Source of the DNA: CAMEGH01 sp052103595
GTDB lineage: Bacteria > Patescibacteriota > Saccharimonadia > Saccharimonadales > Saccharimonadaceae
NCBI GenBank assembly: GCA_052103595.1
Contig: JBQEKC010000001.1
Coordinates: 558,001-622,000, forward strand
Reading direction: 5' to 3'
Length of the DNA stretch: 64,000 bases
Notes under the pieces: model-generated
What the model saw: the letters and a program-made list of their open reading frames with translations, nothing else
What the model was told of the DNA's origin: nothing
The model's database searches: none
Made by a program: the position numbers and the translations under genes
In this document: in pieces, positions 23,035 through 31,811 of the stretch
Position numbering within the stretch: the stretch's first letter is position 1
Layout of the letters: every line of letters begins with the position of its first letter

Positions 23035-23241
23035 TTATTTTTTCTTAGAAACAGTCAAGAAACCGTTGCGTGGGTTTTCTTTCACAACGCGATCTTCTGG
23101 AAGGTCGCATGGTTCACCTTTGTCGTTCTTCACGTTCTTGCTGAAGAAGTAAATAGTTTGTGGTTTTCCACCGCGCAGAGTTACTTCTGACTTGTGCAGG
23201 TAGTAGGTAACGTCTTTAGAATTTGTGTGACTATAAGCCAT
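23035..23241 (-). CDS. Small conserved CPR-type protein, 68 residues
   Basis: Begins MAYSHTNSKDVTYYLHKSEV, continues LRGGKPQTIYFFSK, ends NPRNGFLTVSKKK. I recall similar small proteins as common in CPR genomes (compact, basic, beta-rich), but no function is known to me. It has a strong monocistronic layout: -35 TTGACA (23307-23312), 18-base spacer, -10 TACCCT (23283-23288), AGGAGG in a leader of about 35 bases, and a strong terminator. High expression is likely. Confidence 0.7.
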   Translation of the reverse strand: MAYSHTNSKDVTYYLHKSEVTLRGGKPQTIYFFSKNVKNDKGEPCDLPEDRVVKENPRNGFLTVSKKK

Positions 23242-23282
23242 AAGAATATGTATCCTCCTATTTAGAACATCTTACACCCTCT

Positions 23283-23312
23283 AGGGTACCTCTAGTGCTC
23301 ATCTGTTGTCAA
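23283..23312 (-). promoter_or_regulatory. Promoter of the 68-residue protein gene
   Basis: Minus strand: TTGACA (23312-23307), 18 bases, TACCCT (23288-23283). Unlike most promoters here it has a consensus -35 and a longer 5' leader. Confidence 0.6.
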
Positions 23313-23315
23313 GCA

Positions 23316-23963
23316 TTAAACATCTTGATATTTTGTCTTGAGGAGAAGTTTGAGTACCATTAGGCTCAAAAGGCGAACGATAATCACTACTCCGATGAAG
23401 AGGCTGACAAGGAGCGAAAAGCCTGCAAAATCGGCTGACCATCGAGGTGAAACGAACACAAATCGATAGCGTTCTGGGTCTGGCAAAGCAACGGTAATAT
23501 CTGAAACAGGGTCTTCACCTGGCGCAAATTTGGCAAATTCTCGCGCGAAACATTCTACATATCCTTGCGTATAGCCAGAGAACTGTGGCTTACAAATATC
23601 GTCAACTTTTTTATTAATAACATCTCGCTCAGCGTTACCGTTGGCGCTGGCTTCGGTTGCTTTTTGAATAGTTGCCTCGCTGTCGCGCCGATATTGATGC
23701 TCAAGATAGACAGTATTGCCGCTTGTGTTCATATGCGAAGAGACAAATTGCTGCAAATCAATCAGACGATTACGAGTGTTGTTATCATCACCTTGTTCGT
23801 CGGCTGCAATCACCGCGTCACGTCGCTGAATCATACCAATGTTGTTAAGGCGCAAAAACGTTGCTGTCAAAAAAAGCAACAGTACCAACACAATAATAAG
23901 CTGCCACGTCTTCACTCGCTGCAGCTGCTTAATACTCTTTCTAACAGATCGTGTATTTGCCAC
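23316..23963 (-). CDS. Bitopic membrane protein, 215 residues, unknown function
   Basis: N-terminal TM (about 19-38), followed by FLRLNNIGMIQRRDAVIAADEQGDD, an external domain of about 130 residues with two cysteines (DDICKPQ, VECFARE), and a C-terminal TM (about 180-205). The 'RLNN.GM..RRDAV..AD..GD' part seems conserved in related genomes as I recall them, but the role is unknown. Its start has no clear -10 close by. Confidence 0.55.
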   Translation of the reverse strand: MANTRSVRKSIKQLQRVKTWQLIIVLVLLLFLTATFLRLNNIGMIQRRDAVIAADEQGDDNNTRNRLIDLQQFVSSHMNTSGNTVYLEHQYRRDSEATIQKATEASANGNAERDVINKKVDDICKPQFSGYTQGYVECFAREFAKFAPGEDPVSDITVALPDPERYRFVFVSPRWSADFAGFSLLVSLFIGVVIIVRLLSLMVLKLLLKTKYQDV

Positions 23964-24006
23964 TTCCCACCATTTCCTTACTTACGACTCATTATAGCAC
24001 AGTTGG

Positions 24007-25221
24007 CTATCGTCGATAGAGCGGGAAGCGGGCCGAACCGATCAGTAACGTCACGCCCCCAATCACGATAAACGAAAGGTACAGCCCAGGCTGCTCGCCA
24101 CAAAAATACAGTAACACCGCCGCACACAGAAACATAAGTGCCGAGCCAAGATTAAGTGATACTTCAATCAGCAGGAGATACGCAATCCTATGCCCCGAAC
24201 GATCCGCTAAATCAAACATGCCGCGCATAAACGACATCGCATATGCAGTTGAAGCTGTTTCGCGAGCAACGTTTACCGCGCCAGCAGCCACGGGCGATGC
24301 GACGAGCGGACGCACCATGTGCACCATCGCATTGGCAATAACACCGTAACGCAGTAGTTCCTGGCCACGACGGCGATCAACAATTCGACCATAAATTCGT
24401 GGCAAAATCAGCCCCACTGTCAGTGTTACCGAAGCAAGCGCACCAATCTGGGCATACGCTTCGTCTCCAGAGCCAGCCAACACAATTGCCACCAAGAAAA
24501 GCTGCCACAGTACCACTGTTCCTGCATTATCCACGCCAATTGCCGCTTCTGCCACTAAGCTGCGCCACGTTTGCTTCCAAGGAAAACCGCTAAACGATAT
24601 TTTTTGATGCGTTCGAACAGGCTCTGACGTCATAAAAAGCGGGATAGCTGAAGCCAAAAACAGCGCCGTTGCTACCCACACTGTAACGTCCGCACCAAAC
24701 AGCCACGCCACAACACCACCAAGCAACGGGCTCATCCCTGCCGCTACTTTGTCCATAATGTTCATAAAACCAAGTTCGCGCCCAGCATGATCAATATTCT
24801 TCACCTTTGAAAAACTCACCAAATGCGACATATCATACAGTGTTACCGACACAGCATAAAACGCCAAATGCCCCACCAGCGCCCAGACATTCCACTCTGA
24901 CACCATCAAAAAGAAGAGTAGCGCCGGGATCATCACAAGATTTGCAAAGAACATGCCGTGCTTCGGACCAAATCGTGCCAAAATGCGCGCGCACGGATAC
25001 GAAATCAGCACCTTAAACAAAAAATAACACGCATACGCACTGGCAATGAAAAGCACTGAGTAGCCATGCTTATACATATACACTGCCACCACGACCGAGA
25101 TGAGCGAGGTGGCGGTCATGCGCAACAAACGAGCCGCATACAATTCTGCGACCTCGCTAAGGGTTGCATGACGCCAAAAGTGACGCCGCAATAGCAAACG
25201 ATGAATGAATTTTTCTAACAT
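24007..25221 (-). CDS. MFS family permease
   Basis: A 404-residue protein with 12 predicted TM segments in two halves and a central basic loop. It begins with a basic cytoplasmic end (FIHRLLLRRHFWRHATLSEVAEL), and GRELGFMNIMDKVAAGMSPLLGGVVA marks helices 4-5 of an MFS carrier. The substrate cannot be told. It stands alone between unrelated genes. Confidence 0.75.
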   Translation of the reverse strand: MLEKFIHRLLLRRHFWRHATLSEVAELYAARLLRMTATSLISVVVAVYMYKHGYSVLFIASAYACYFLFKVLISYPCARILARFGPKHGMFFANLVMIPALLFFLMVSEWNVWALVGHLAFYAVSVTLYDMSHLVSFSKVKNIDHAGRELGFMNIMDKVAAGMSPLLGGVVAWLFGADVTVWVATALFLASAIPLFMTSEPVRTHQKISFSGFPWKQTWRSLVAEAAIGVDNAGTVVLWQLFLVAIVLAGSGDEAYAQIGALASVTLTVGLILPRIYGRIVDRRRGQELLRYGVIANAMVHMVRPLVASPVAAGAVNVARETASTAYAMSFMRGMFDLADRSGHRIAYLLLIEVSLNLGSALMFLCAAVLLYFCGEQPGLYLSFIVIGGVTLLIGSARFPLYRR

Positions 25222-25296
25222 ATGTTTGTTCTACTGTTTTAACTTACTGCTAGTATAGCATACCCCTTTCACGCATAAAACTCGCTCTATAAGTGC

Positions 25297-25302
25297 TATA
25301 CT
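25297..25302 (+). promoter_or_regulatory. -10 box of the murC-like gene
   Basis: TGCTATACT, with the last T 6 bases before the ATG at 25309: leaderless spacing. Confidence 0.6.
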
Positions 25303-25308
25303 AATGGT

Positions 25309-26589
25309 ATGAGAATTTACTTTTCTGGGATTGGTGGTGTTGGTATTGGGCCACTTGCGCTGATTGCACACGAAGCCGGACACAGTGTGACAGGATCTGA
25401 TCGTTCAGAAAGCTTAATGACGCGTGAAATCGCCGATCATGCTATTTCTTATAGCCTTGATCAATCTGGCGAATACCTGCGCCGCACCCATGAGACTGAA
25501 ACGATTGACTGGTTTGTGCATACATCGGCGCTGCCAGCCGACCACCCAGAGCTCATGCTGGCACGCGAACTTGGCATCAAAACGGCCAAACGAGACGAGC
25601 TGTTGGCGCATATCATTGGCGAGAAAAACCTCAAGCTTATTGCTATCGCTGGTACGCACGGCAAAACCACCACTACCGGTATGATGGTGTGGATATTGAA
25701 GCAGCTTGGCATTCCCGTCAGTTATTCCATCGGTACAACGCTTTCCTGGGGTCCAAGCGGCCACTTCGACCCAGCCAGCGACTATTTTGTATATGAGTGC
25801 GACGAATTTGACCGCAACTTCCTTCATTTTTCACCCGAACGAGCCATTATTACCTCGATCGAACACGATCATGTTGATACCTACCCCACCGAAGCGGAGT
25901 ATTTTGCTGCGTTTTGTCAGTTTATTACACAGTCGCACCGTAGCGTAGTATGGCAGCAAGATCTTCCAGCGGAATTTATGCAAAACAGCACTAGCGACGT
26001 ACAAATTATTGATAAAACTGCTGACGAAACACAGCAGCAACTTGCACACATTCCTCTTGCCGGGCAACATAATCGGGAGAATGCATACCTCGTACTGGCA
26101 GATTGCCTTCGGAGCGGCCTTGACCAAGAAAAAGTGGTAGCAGCACTTGCTTCGTTCCCTGGCACAAATCGTCGTTTTGAAAAGCTGGCCGATGGACTAT
26201 ACAGCGACTACGGCCATCACCCAGCAGAAATTAAAGCTACTTTACAAATGGCCAGCGAGATTTCTGACAATGTCGTGCTCGTGTATCAACCGCACCAAAA
26301 TATTCGCCAGCACGATATTCGCCACGAATATACCGATGCCTTGTTTGCAGATGCGGCAGAAGTATTTTGGCTCCCAACCTATTTAAGCCGCGAGAACCCT
26401 GACTTAGCACTCCTATCACCAGAAGAACTGACTACGCAGCTTTCTACTACACAAGTACACAACGCTGATACGAACCAGGCGTTATGGCAACAGATTGAGG
26501 AAAAACGCCAGGCGGATGCACTTGTGCTCTGCATGGGCGCCGGCACAATTGACGGTTGGTTGCGTGAGCAACTTACGCCATCTCGCTAG
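25309..26589 (+). CDS. murC: Mur ligase, UDP-N-acetylmuramate-L-alanine ligase type
   Basis: The 426-residue protein has the MurC order: N-terminal Rossmann start IYFSGIGGVGIGPLA, the ATP loop GTHGKTTTTGM (about 112-122), the metal/substrate region YECDEFDRNFLHF, EHDHVD, and the C-terminal domain with NRRFEKL, YSDYGHHPAEI and VYQPHQNIR. MurC adds L-Ala to UDP-MurNAc. It is somewhat shorter than Escherichia coli MurC (491) and the related recycling enzyme Mpl remains possible. It is convergent with mazG and overlaps it by 4 bp. Confidence 0.82.
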   Translation: MRIYFSGIGGVGIGPLALIAHEAGHSVTGSDRSESLMTREIADHAISYSLDQSGEYLRRTHETETIDWFVHTSALPADHPELMLARELGIKTAKRDELLAHIIGEKNLKLIAIAGTHGKTTTTGMMVWILKQLGIPVSYSIGTTLSWGPSGHFDPASDYFVYECDEFDRNFLHFSPERAIITSIEHDHVDTYPTEAEYFAAFCQFITQSHRSVVWQQDLPAEFMQNSTSDVQIIDKTADETQQQLAHIPLAGQHNRENAYLVLADCLRSGLDQEKVVAALASFPGTNRRFEKLADGLYSDYGHHPAEIKATLQMASEISDNVVLVYQPHQNIRQHDIRHEYTDALFADAAEVFWLPTYLSRENPDLALLSPEELTTQLSTTQVHNADTNQALWQQIEEKRQADALVLCMGAGTIDGWLREQLTPSR

Positions 26590-26915
26590 CGGTTATCGCC
26601 ACTGCCACCAATTTTGCCGCGCTGCAAACGACTGGCTAATTTTTCGATGTTTGTCGTAGCGACGTCATCAAGCGAAATGTCAAAATATTCCGCCAAGACT
26701 GCGACATGCCACAATACGTCGCCAAGTTCTTTTTTCATATCGTTTGTATCAAGTGCTGAAAAATCACTCGCTTGATCGCGAACAATCTTTTTTGTTTTTT
26801 CGGCAATCTCACCTGCTTCGCCACAGAGGCCAAGCAATAAGTGAAACACTTCGTCGGGCGCATCCTTTGCGCGGGCGGTGCGCAGGGCTGCCTGCTGATA
26901 TTCATTCATATTCAT
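26586..26915 (-). CDS. MazG-like nucleotide pyrophosphohydrolase
   Basis: A 109-residue single MazG domain: LLGLCGEAGEIAEKTKK has the ExxE metal-binding motif (EAGE), and KELGDVLWHVAVLAEYFDI has the second acidic pair (ELGD). These enzymes cleave (d)NTPs to monophosphate and PPi, removing damaged nucleotides. The start at 26915 is chosen since a TACACT box (26922-26927) ends 6 bases before it; a second in-frame ATG is at 26909. Confidence 0.85.
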   Translation of the reverse strand: MNMNEYQQAALRTARAKDAPDEVFHLLLGLCGEAGEIAEKTKKIVRDQASDFSALDTNDMKKELGDVLWHVAVLAEYFDISLDDVATTNIEKLASRLQRGKIGGSGDNR

Positions 26916-26947
26916 ACATTTAGTGTAGCCCAAACGTGCGTGCAATA

Positions 26948-27589
26948 CTACTGTGGCGAGCGTGCACTCACGCAACCAATTGTGCGTCCATCTTCTAGCC
27001 AACGCTGTTCGTACGTTGTTTTGATCTTATACTCATCTGAGAGATCACTTTCATGTACATCAAAAGAAAGCTCCTGCAGCTGCCACTTTCGGGCAACAAG
27101 TTGCTCGAGGCTCCACTGAAAAAATGCCGAATTATCGTGTTTGAGCAAAAAGATGCCGTCCTTACGAAGAAGTGTTTGGTAGAGTGCCAAAAAGGTCGGG
27201 TGCGTTAACCGACGGCCAGCCGAGCGTTTTTTTGGAAATGGATCAGGAAAGGTAACCCAAATTTGCCCAAGACTGTTATTGTAGAATAACTCTCCCAGCT
27301 GATCGGCACGAGTGCGTACAAAAAGGACATTCGTCACGCCGCGCTCAAGCGCTTCGTAGGCGCCTTTTTGCAACCGATCGGCCTTGACGTCAATTGCGAC
27401 AAAGGTTTTTTCAGGATGCCTCGCTGCGAGCTCGACACTAAACAATCCTGTACCTGCGCCAATCTCCACGCTATCCACTTGACGCGGCGACCATTCATCA
27501 TATTCAAAACAGTTCGAAGCATTGGCAAATTTCGCAAACTTATACTTCTTGCGTTTGCGTGCAATAATAAACTGATCTGGGTCGACCAC
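26948..27589 (-). CDS. trmB: tRNA (guanine-N7)-methyltransferase
   Basis: TrmB makes m7G46 in the tRNA variable loop using SAM. The SAM site VEIGAGTGLFSVELA (about 42-56) and the diagnostic FPDPFPKKRSAGRRLTHPTFL (about 116-136) are present, and the 213 residues fit the family. The start is GTG, overlapping the stop of the preceding gene by one base (TAGTG), the same arrangement seen at the lepA split. Confidence 0.9.
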   Translation of the reverse strand: MVDPDQFIIARKRKKYKFAKFANASNCFEYDEWSPRQVDSVEIGAGTGLFSVELAARHPEKTFVAIDVKADRLQKGAYEALERGVTNVLFVRTRADQLGELFYNNSLGQIWVTFPDPFPKKRSAGRRLTHPTFLALYQTLLRKDGIFLLKHDNSAFFQWSLEQLVARKWQLQELSFDVHESDLSDEYKIKTTYEQRWLEDGRTIGCVSARSPQ

Positions 27590-27960
27590 TACTCGCGCTC
27601 CACGGTGATACCAAGCGACGCGTCGCTCAATACCTCAGGTGCATAGGCATTTTTGTATTCTTGCATGTTTTCGCCTTCTTTTTTGCTATACAGATTCGTA
27701 TAGAGTTCATCAAACGACGTAAAGTCCTCCTCATCAAGCGTACCGCTTGATGGATCAAAGCCGACAAATGGTTCTGATTGCTGCGCCTGAGAACGCACCG
27801 CTTCATAGCTTGGGCGGCTCAAGTCAAGCTGTGCAGCACCGCTTTGGTTATAAAGTACCAAACTAATCGCCACAAGCACCAGCGAAACAATGATCGAGCC
27901 CAACACCATCAACGGGAAAAGTGCCTTCGGCTGGCGTGTCCATGTAAGTAACTTATGCAT
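27589..27960 (-). CDS. Membrane-anchored hypothetical protein, 123 residues
   Basis: N-terminal TM (about 12-36) followed by an external acidic domain (YEAVRSQAQQSEPFVGFD, DEEDFTSFDELYTNLYSKKEGE). No family recognised. It overlaps the preceding secreted-protein gene by 8 bp and trmB by 1, so three genes are translationally coupled. An earlier in-frame start exists, but ATG at 27960 gives a proper basic-hydrophobic N-terminus. Confidence 0.55.
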   Translation of the reverse strand: MHKLLTWTRQPKALFPLMVLGSIIVSLVLVAISLVLYNQSGAAQLDLSRPSYEAVRSQAQQSEPFVGFDPSSGTLDEEDFTSFDELYTNLYSKKEGENMQEYKNAYAPEVLSDASLGITVERE

Positions 27961-28537
27961 CTTTTTTCTCCGGTTGCTTCTGTGTCTGGGCATCATCTGG
28001 ATGAAGTTGTGCGTCACGGAATACTTTAAAAGCAGCATAGTATTCCTTGGCCGCTTTGTCGATTTCTTGCACGCTTTCATGCACCGCTTTTCGGCCTTCA
28101 CGCACATCTCGAAGCGCAATATAGAATGCATGTTGACGTGATTGACAGTCGGATTTTAGTAGACGATTCATCGCAATTTCATACGTATGATATTCGTCGC
28201 GAAAGTGCACGAGGGCTTCTTCAAATTCTGCCGCTGTCTTAATGAGATCGCCGCCATCGAGCCGGTCGCTAACAATCTTTGCATTCAGACGCGCCATTAA
28301 TCGGTTCGACATTGTGTCGTAAATTTGCCCAGCGTTAACACGGTGCAGCCCATCTTGCTCATACACTTTTGAGAGCTTTAGTTTTACGTCCAGGCAGTTC
28401 ATTTCGATATTCGAATAGATCGTCGCGTCGCCCGGTTTTAGCTGTCCTTCACCACCTGGCGTTTGGGCGTGCAACACCTGCGACAACAAAACACTTGCTG
28501 CCAACATACCAATTGCAACCGAAAAGAATCGCTTCAT
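27953..28537 (-). CDS. Secreted helical protein with signal peptide, 194 residues
   Basis: MKRFFSVAIGMLAASVLLSQVLHAQ is a signal peptide with AHA-like cleavage (LHA-QT, about residue 25). The mature part is mainly helical and charged, with two cysteines (EMNCLDV, KSDCQSR). ATG 28537 is 6 bases after a CATACT -10 box; the 5-codon upstream extension would begin inside that box. It is the first gene of a trmB operon. Function unknown. Confidence 0.6.
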   Translation of the reverse strand: MKRFFSVAIGMLAASVLLSQVLHAQTPGGEGQLKPGDATIYSNIEMNCLDVKLKLSKVYEQDGLHRVNAGQIYDTMSNRLMARLNAKIVSDRLDGGDLIKTAAEFEEALVHFRDEYHTYEIAMNRLLKSDCQSRQHAFYIALRDVREGRKAVHESVQEIDKAAKEYYAAFKVFRDAQLHPDDAQTQKQPEKKDA

Positions 28538-28543
28538 AGTCTT

Positions 28544-28549
28544 AGTATG
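28544..28549 (-). promoter_or_regulatory. -10 box CATACT of the operon ending in trmB
   Basis: Minus strand CATACT, 6 bases before the ATG at 28537. Confidence 0.5.
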
Positions 28550-28560
28550 CACTACCTCTG

Positions 28561-29364
28561 TTATTTAGTCAAACGCACCGTGTCGTTGATAATCTCAATA
28601 AGCCCTTCTCGTTGCAGCCCCTCAAGCGCAACAGAAAACCGCTGATCCATGCCGTGTTCGTCAAGCAATCGCTGCATCGTTACCTCGCCCGCGGAGAGTT
28701 GCCGCACGAGCCGCCCGCGCATTTGCCGAACACTCCCTTCAAGCGCCGATTGTTTTTTATAGTGCTTGCTTTTTGCCACATTACGCACACCATTTGCTTT
28801 CAAATACGTCCCGTAGTCCATCAACGCCCAGTAAAATTCACGCGGATGCTCTGGCGGAATCGTTGCTCCAAGCAGCGTTCGAATGTGCGTGTCATCTACT
28901 TGCGTCTCGTTGGCAAAAAAGTGGTGAATATACACGGTGCGCACATTTGTTTCAATAAATGGCTCAAGCTGATTGTAGGCATATGTCATAATAGCGCCTG
29001 CAGTATTGACACCAACCCCAGGGAGCGTTTGCAATGCTACTGCTGTCGTTGGCATAACTCCACCATAGCGCTGTTCAACCATGCGCGCTACTTCATGCAA
29101 AAACTTCGCTCGGCGATTGTAGCCAAGCCCATTCCATAACACCAATACATCAGACAAAGACGCTGCTGCGAGCGTCTTTGTATCTGGAAAAGCGGCAATA
29201 AATGCCTCAAATTTTGGCATCACGCGAGCAACCTGCGTTTGTTGCAACATCAGTTCGCTCACAAGAATGTAGTACGCCCTCGTATCCGTTCGCCATGGCA
29301 TCGGGCGGTAGAGTTCATCGCCTCGCTGAAGAATATACTCCGTAAAGGCGTGCGGCTCCATCAT
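28561..29364 (-). CDS. MutY-like adenine DNA glycosylase without iron-sulfur cluster
   Basis: This HhH-GPD protein removes A mispaired with 8-oxoG. MPWR, SELMLQQTQVARV (catalytic Glu, about 37) and the hairpin LPGVGVNTAGAI (about 119-130) are MutY-like. The usual catalytic Asp position (LDGNVKRV in MutY) is Glu here: FIETNVRTV (about 143). The four-Cys iron-sulfur loop is absent and there are no Cys at all in this region. There is no C-terminal MutT-like 8-oxoG domain; instead a short winged-helix-like end follows (total 267 residues). It starts 8 bases after ytxH. Confidence 0.8.
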   Translation of the reverse strand: MMEPHAFTEYILQRGDELYRPMPWRTDTRAYYILVSELMLQQTQVARVMPKFEAFIAAFPDTKTLAAASLSDVLVLWNGLGYNRRAKFLHEVARMVEQRYGGVMPTTAVALQTLPGVGVNTAGAIMTYAYNQLEPFIETNVRTVYIHHFFANETQVDDTHIRTLLGATIPPEHPREFYWALMDYGTYLKANGVRNVAKSKHYKKQSALEGSVRQMRGRLVRQLSAGEVTMQRLLDEHGMDQRFSVALEGLQREGLIEIINDTVRLTK

Positions 29365-29372
29365 TAACTAGC

Positions 29373-29747
29373 TTATTTTAGACGGCTTGCGCTTTGGCCA
29401 ACGCCACGAGCAGCAGTTGAAGTTGATTTCGCCGCCTTGTTAAGGTGACGCTTTGCCTCTGTACCAAGCTTACCCGCTTCTTTGCTGATGTGACCAGCTG
29501 ACGTACGCGCTTCTTTTGCAAATGCTGAGGCTTCTTTTGAAACTTCGCCAGCTGCTTTTTTCACCTTTTCGGCGCTCTCGTTGTAGACTTCTTTAGCTTC
29601 ACCAGCTTTTTTCGCAGCAACTTCTTTTGCTTCGTTGGCTTTCACCTTCAAGTCTTCGCGAGTTTCTTTGCCACTTTTTGGCGCCATAAGTAGGCCAGCG
29701 ATATAACCCGCACCTGCAGCGGTAATAACAGTAAGTAATTTTTTCAT
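29373..29747 (-). CDS. YtxH domain protein
   Basis: A 124-residue protein with the YtxH start: ITAAGAGYIAGLLMAPKSGKETRED (about 8-32), a membrane-associated hydrophobic helix and APxSGxETR signature, then a long Lys/Glu/Ala-rich helix resembling LEA/apolipoprotein-like repeats. YtxH proteins are stress-linked in Firmicutes, but their role is not defined. It forms an operon with the small membrane gene at 29772. Confidence 0.8.
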   Translation of the reverse strand: MKKLLTVITAAGAGYIAGLLMAPKSGKETREDLKVKANEAKEVAAKKAGEAKEVYNESAEKVKKAAGEVSKEASAFAKEARTSAGHISKEAGKLGTEAKRHLNKAAKSTSTAARGVGQSASRLK

Positions 29748-29771
29748 GTGATTGACTCCTTTAGTGGTTTC

Positions 29772-29990
29772 TTATTTACGAAATGCACGAACAGCGGCTG
29801 AAAAGACCGTTGTTGGCGATAGCCACGCTGTGACTGCAGCGAGGTTCTGTGTAACTTCTTCTGCTGTGTTAGCAATGCGTCGCAACTTAGCGAGCACCAC
29901 GACCGCTAGCACCAAAAGTGCCAGAATCACGACAGAAAGCAGCACAACAACTACTGTTAATAGAATGATTGCTATTTCTACTGGACTCAT
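29772..29990 (-). CDS. Small membrane protein, DUF948-like, 72 residues
   Basis: One strong N-terminal TM segment (about 6-33) is followed by LAKLRRIANTAEEVTQNLAAVTAWL, the short amphipathic part seen in DUF948/YtxG-type proteins that are often next to ytxH. AAGGAG precedes the ATG by 6 bases. The role is unknown. Confidence 0.65.
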   Translation of the reverse strand: MSPVEIAIILLTVVVVLLSVVILALLVLAVVVLAKLRRIANTAEEVTQNLAAVTAWLSPTTVFSAAVRAFRK

Positions 29991-30032
29991 GTGTTTCTCC
30001 TTACTCTTCTATTTTACCACGACTGCTCGTTG

Positions 30033-31781
30033 CTACAAGCCGAGCTCTTTGCGCTGTACATCATCCACAAACCCGGGTGAGTTCATCATTACATCAACAC
30101 CACTGCCGTTTTTTGGAAACGCGATGACTTCGCGGATGTTTCGTTCGCCGAGCAGTTCCATAATGATGCGATCGACCCCGAAGGCACAGCCCGCGTGTGG
30201 CGGCGCACCATATTTGAAGGCGTTAATCATAGCGCCAAATTTGTCTTCGACGTAGGCTTTGTCAAACCCAAGCACGCTAAATACTTCGTAGAGCGTATCG
30301 GGGTTGTGGTTTCGCACGCCACCGCTACAAATTTCGTAGCCGTTCATGACCATGTCGTATTGGTCGGCCACGATTGCTAGTTTTTCGGCGTCGGTTGTAG
30401 CAGCGCGCACCGCGTCGATCCCGCCCTTTGGCATACTAAACGGATTGTGGCCAAAATCAAGCTGACGCGTTGATTCGTTCCATTCGTAAAACGGAAAATC
30501 AACAATCCAGCAAAAGGCAATTTTGTTTGGATCTTTAAGGTCGAACTGTTCGGCAAATTCGCTACGTAAACGACCCAGTACTTTGTTAACTGTTTCGCGG
30601 GTGTCGGCGCCAAAGAAGATCGTGTCGCCATCGCTCGCGCCCATCGTTTGTTGAATCGCAGTCAGTTCTGCTTCGCTCAAAAACTTCGCGATAGGCGATT
30701 TTGCTTCCCCGTTTTCGTACGAGATGTACGCCAAACCGCCCGCGCCTTCGCTTTTGGCGATATCGGTAAATTTGTCGATTTGCTTGCGGCTGAGCGACGC
30801 GCCATTTTTAACGCAAATTGCCTTCACGCACGCCGCGTTTTTGAAGACGCCAAATTCGGTGTCTTTGAGCACTTCACTCAATTCCACCAGCTTCATATCG
30901 AAGCGCAAATCTGGCTTGTCAGAGCCGTACGTTTCCATCGCTTCGCTGTACGGAATGCGCGGAATGTCTTCAAACAATAATTCTTTTTCGGCAAATTCAG
31001 TAGCGAGCTGCTTCATGAGCGGGTCAAACATCTGGCGAACCGTTTCGCCATCATCCACAAAACTCATTTCGGTATCGAGCTGGTAAAATTCGCCGTACAA
31101 ACGATCGGCGCGCGGGTCTTCATCGCGAAAACACGCCGCCAGCTGGTAGTAGCGCGACACGCCACCCACCATCAACAACTGCTTAAACTGCTGCGGCGCT
31201 TGTGGCAACGCGTAAAATTTGTCTTCGTGCAAGCGTGATGGAATCAAAAAGTCGCGGGCGCCTTCTGGGCTAGAATTTGCCAAAATCGGCGTGGCAACTT
31301 CGGTAAATTCGTTTTGCTCCATGTAGTTGCGAATTACGGCAAATAGTTCAGCGCGCTTTTGCAACATGGTTTGCATTTTTGGCCGGCGCAAATCAAGGTA
31401 GCGGTATTTTAGGCGCAATTCTTCGTTGGCTTGCTGATCGGCAAATGGCTGAATTGGCAGCGTCTCTGCGCGGTTCAAAATCGTTAAGTGTTCAACAACG
31501 ATTTCAATCGAGCCACTGGCAATATTTGGATTCTTCAAACCTTCGCCACGCTCATTCACAACACCTTCCGCCTGGATGACAAATTCATCACGCAAACTTT
31601 CGGCCGTGCTAAACATAGCGGCATTATCTGGGTGCATCACCAGCTGCACGAGACCTTTATGGTCACGCAAATCAACAAAAATAAGCCCACCGTGGTCGCG
31701 GCGAGAGTGCACCCAGCCAGCCACGGTGATTGTTTGGCCAACTAACTGCGGCGTTTCATTAGAGATATATCGTTTCTTCAT
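30033..31781 (-). CDS. aspS: Aspartyl-tRNA synthetase
   Basis: The 582-residue class II synthetase has the N-terminal OB fold (TVAGWVHSRRDHGGLIFVDLRD), motif 2 (FRDEDPRADRLYGEFYQLD), the bacterial GAD insertion domain (about 290-400) and motif 3 (GCAFGVDRIIMELLG, near 530). It charges tRNA-Asp; whether it also charges tRNA-Asn cannot be decided here. The start overlaps a palindrome with the -10 box (see the repeat at 31780), and the ATG is 7 bases from TATAAT. Confidence 0.95.
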   Translation of the reverse strand: MKKRYISNETPQLVGQTITVAGWVHSRRDHGGLIFVDLRDHKGLVQLVMHPDNAAMFSTAESLRDEFVIQAEGVVNERGEGLKNPNIASGSIEIVVEHLTILNRAETLPIQPFADQQANEELRLKYRYLDLRRPKMQTMLQKRAELFAVIRNYMEQNEFTEVATPILANSSPEGARDFLIPSRLHEDKFYALPQAPQQFKQLLMVGGVSRYYQLAACFRDEDPRADRLYGEFYQLDTEMSFVDDGETVRQMFDPLMKQLATEFAEKELLFEDIPRIPYSEAMETYGSDKPDLRFDMKLVELSEVLKDTEFGVFKNAACVKAICVKNGASLSRKQIDKFTDIAKSEGAGGLAYISYENGEAKSPIAKFLSEAELTAIQQTMGASDGDTIFFGADTRETVNKVLGRLRSEFAEQFDLKDPNKIAFCWIVDFPFYEWNESTRQLDFGHNPFSMPKGGIDAVRAATTDAEKLAIVADQYDMVMNGYEICSGGVRNHNPDTLYEVFSVLGFDKAYVEDKFGAMINAFKYGAPPHAGCAFGVDRIIMELLGERNIREVIAFPKNGSGVDVMMNSPGFVDDVQRKELGL

Positions 31782-31800
31782 CTGTTAAATTATAACAGAT
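31780..31800. promoter_or_regulatory. Inverted repeat spanning the aspS -10 box and start codon
   Basis: ATCTGTTA (31780-31787), five bases, TAACAGAT (31793-31800). The minus-strand TATAAT (31794-31789) lies across the dyad centre and the start codon overlaps the left arm. It could be an operator. Confidence 0.45.
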
Positions 31801-31811
31801 GGTGCGAGTTT

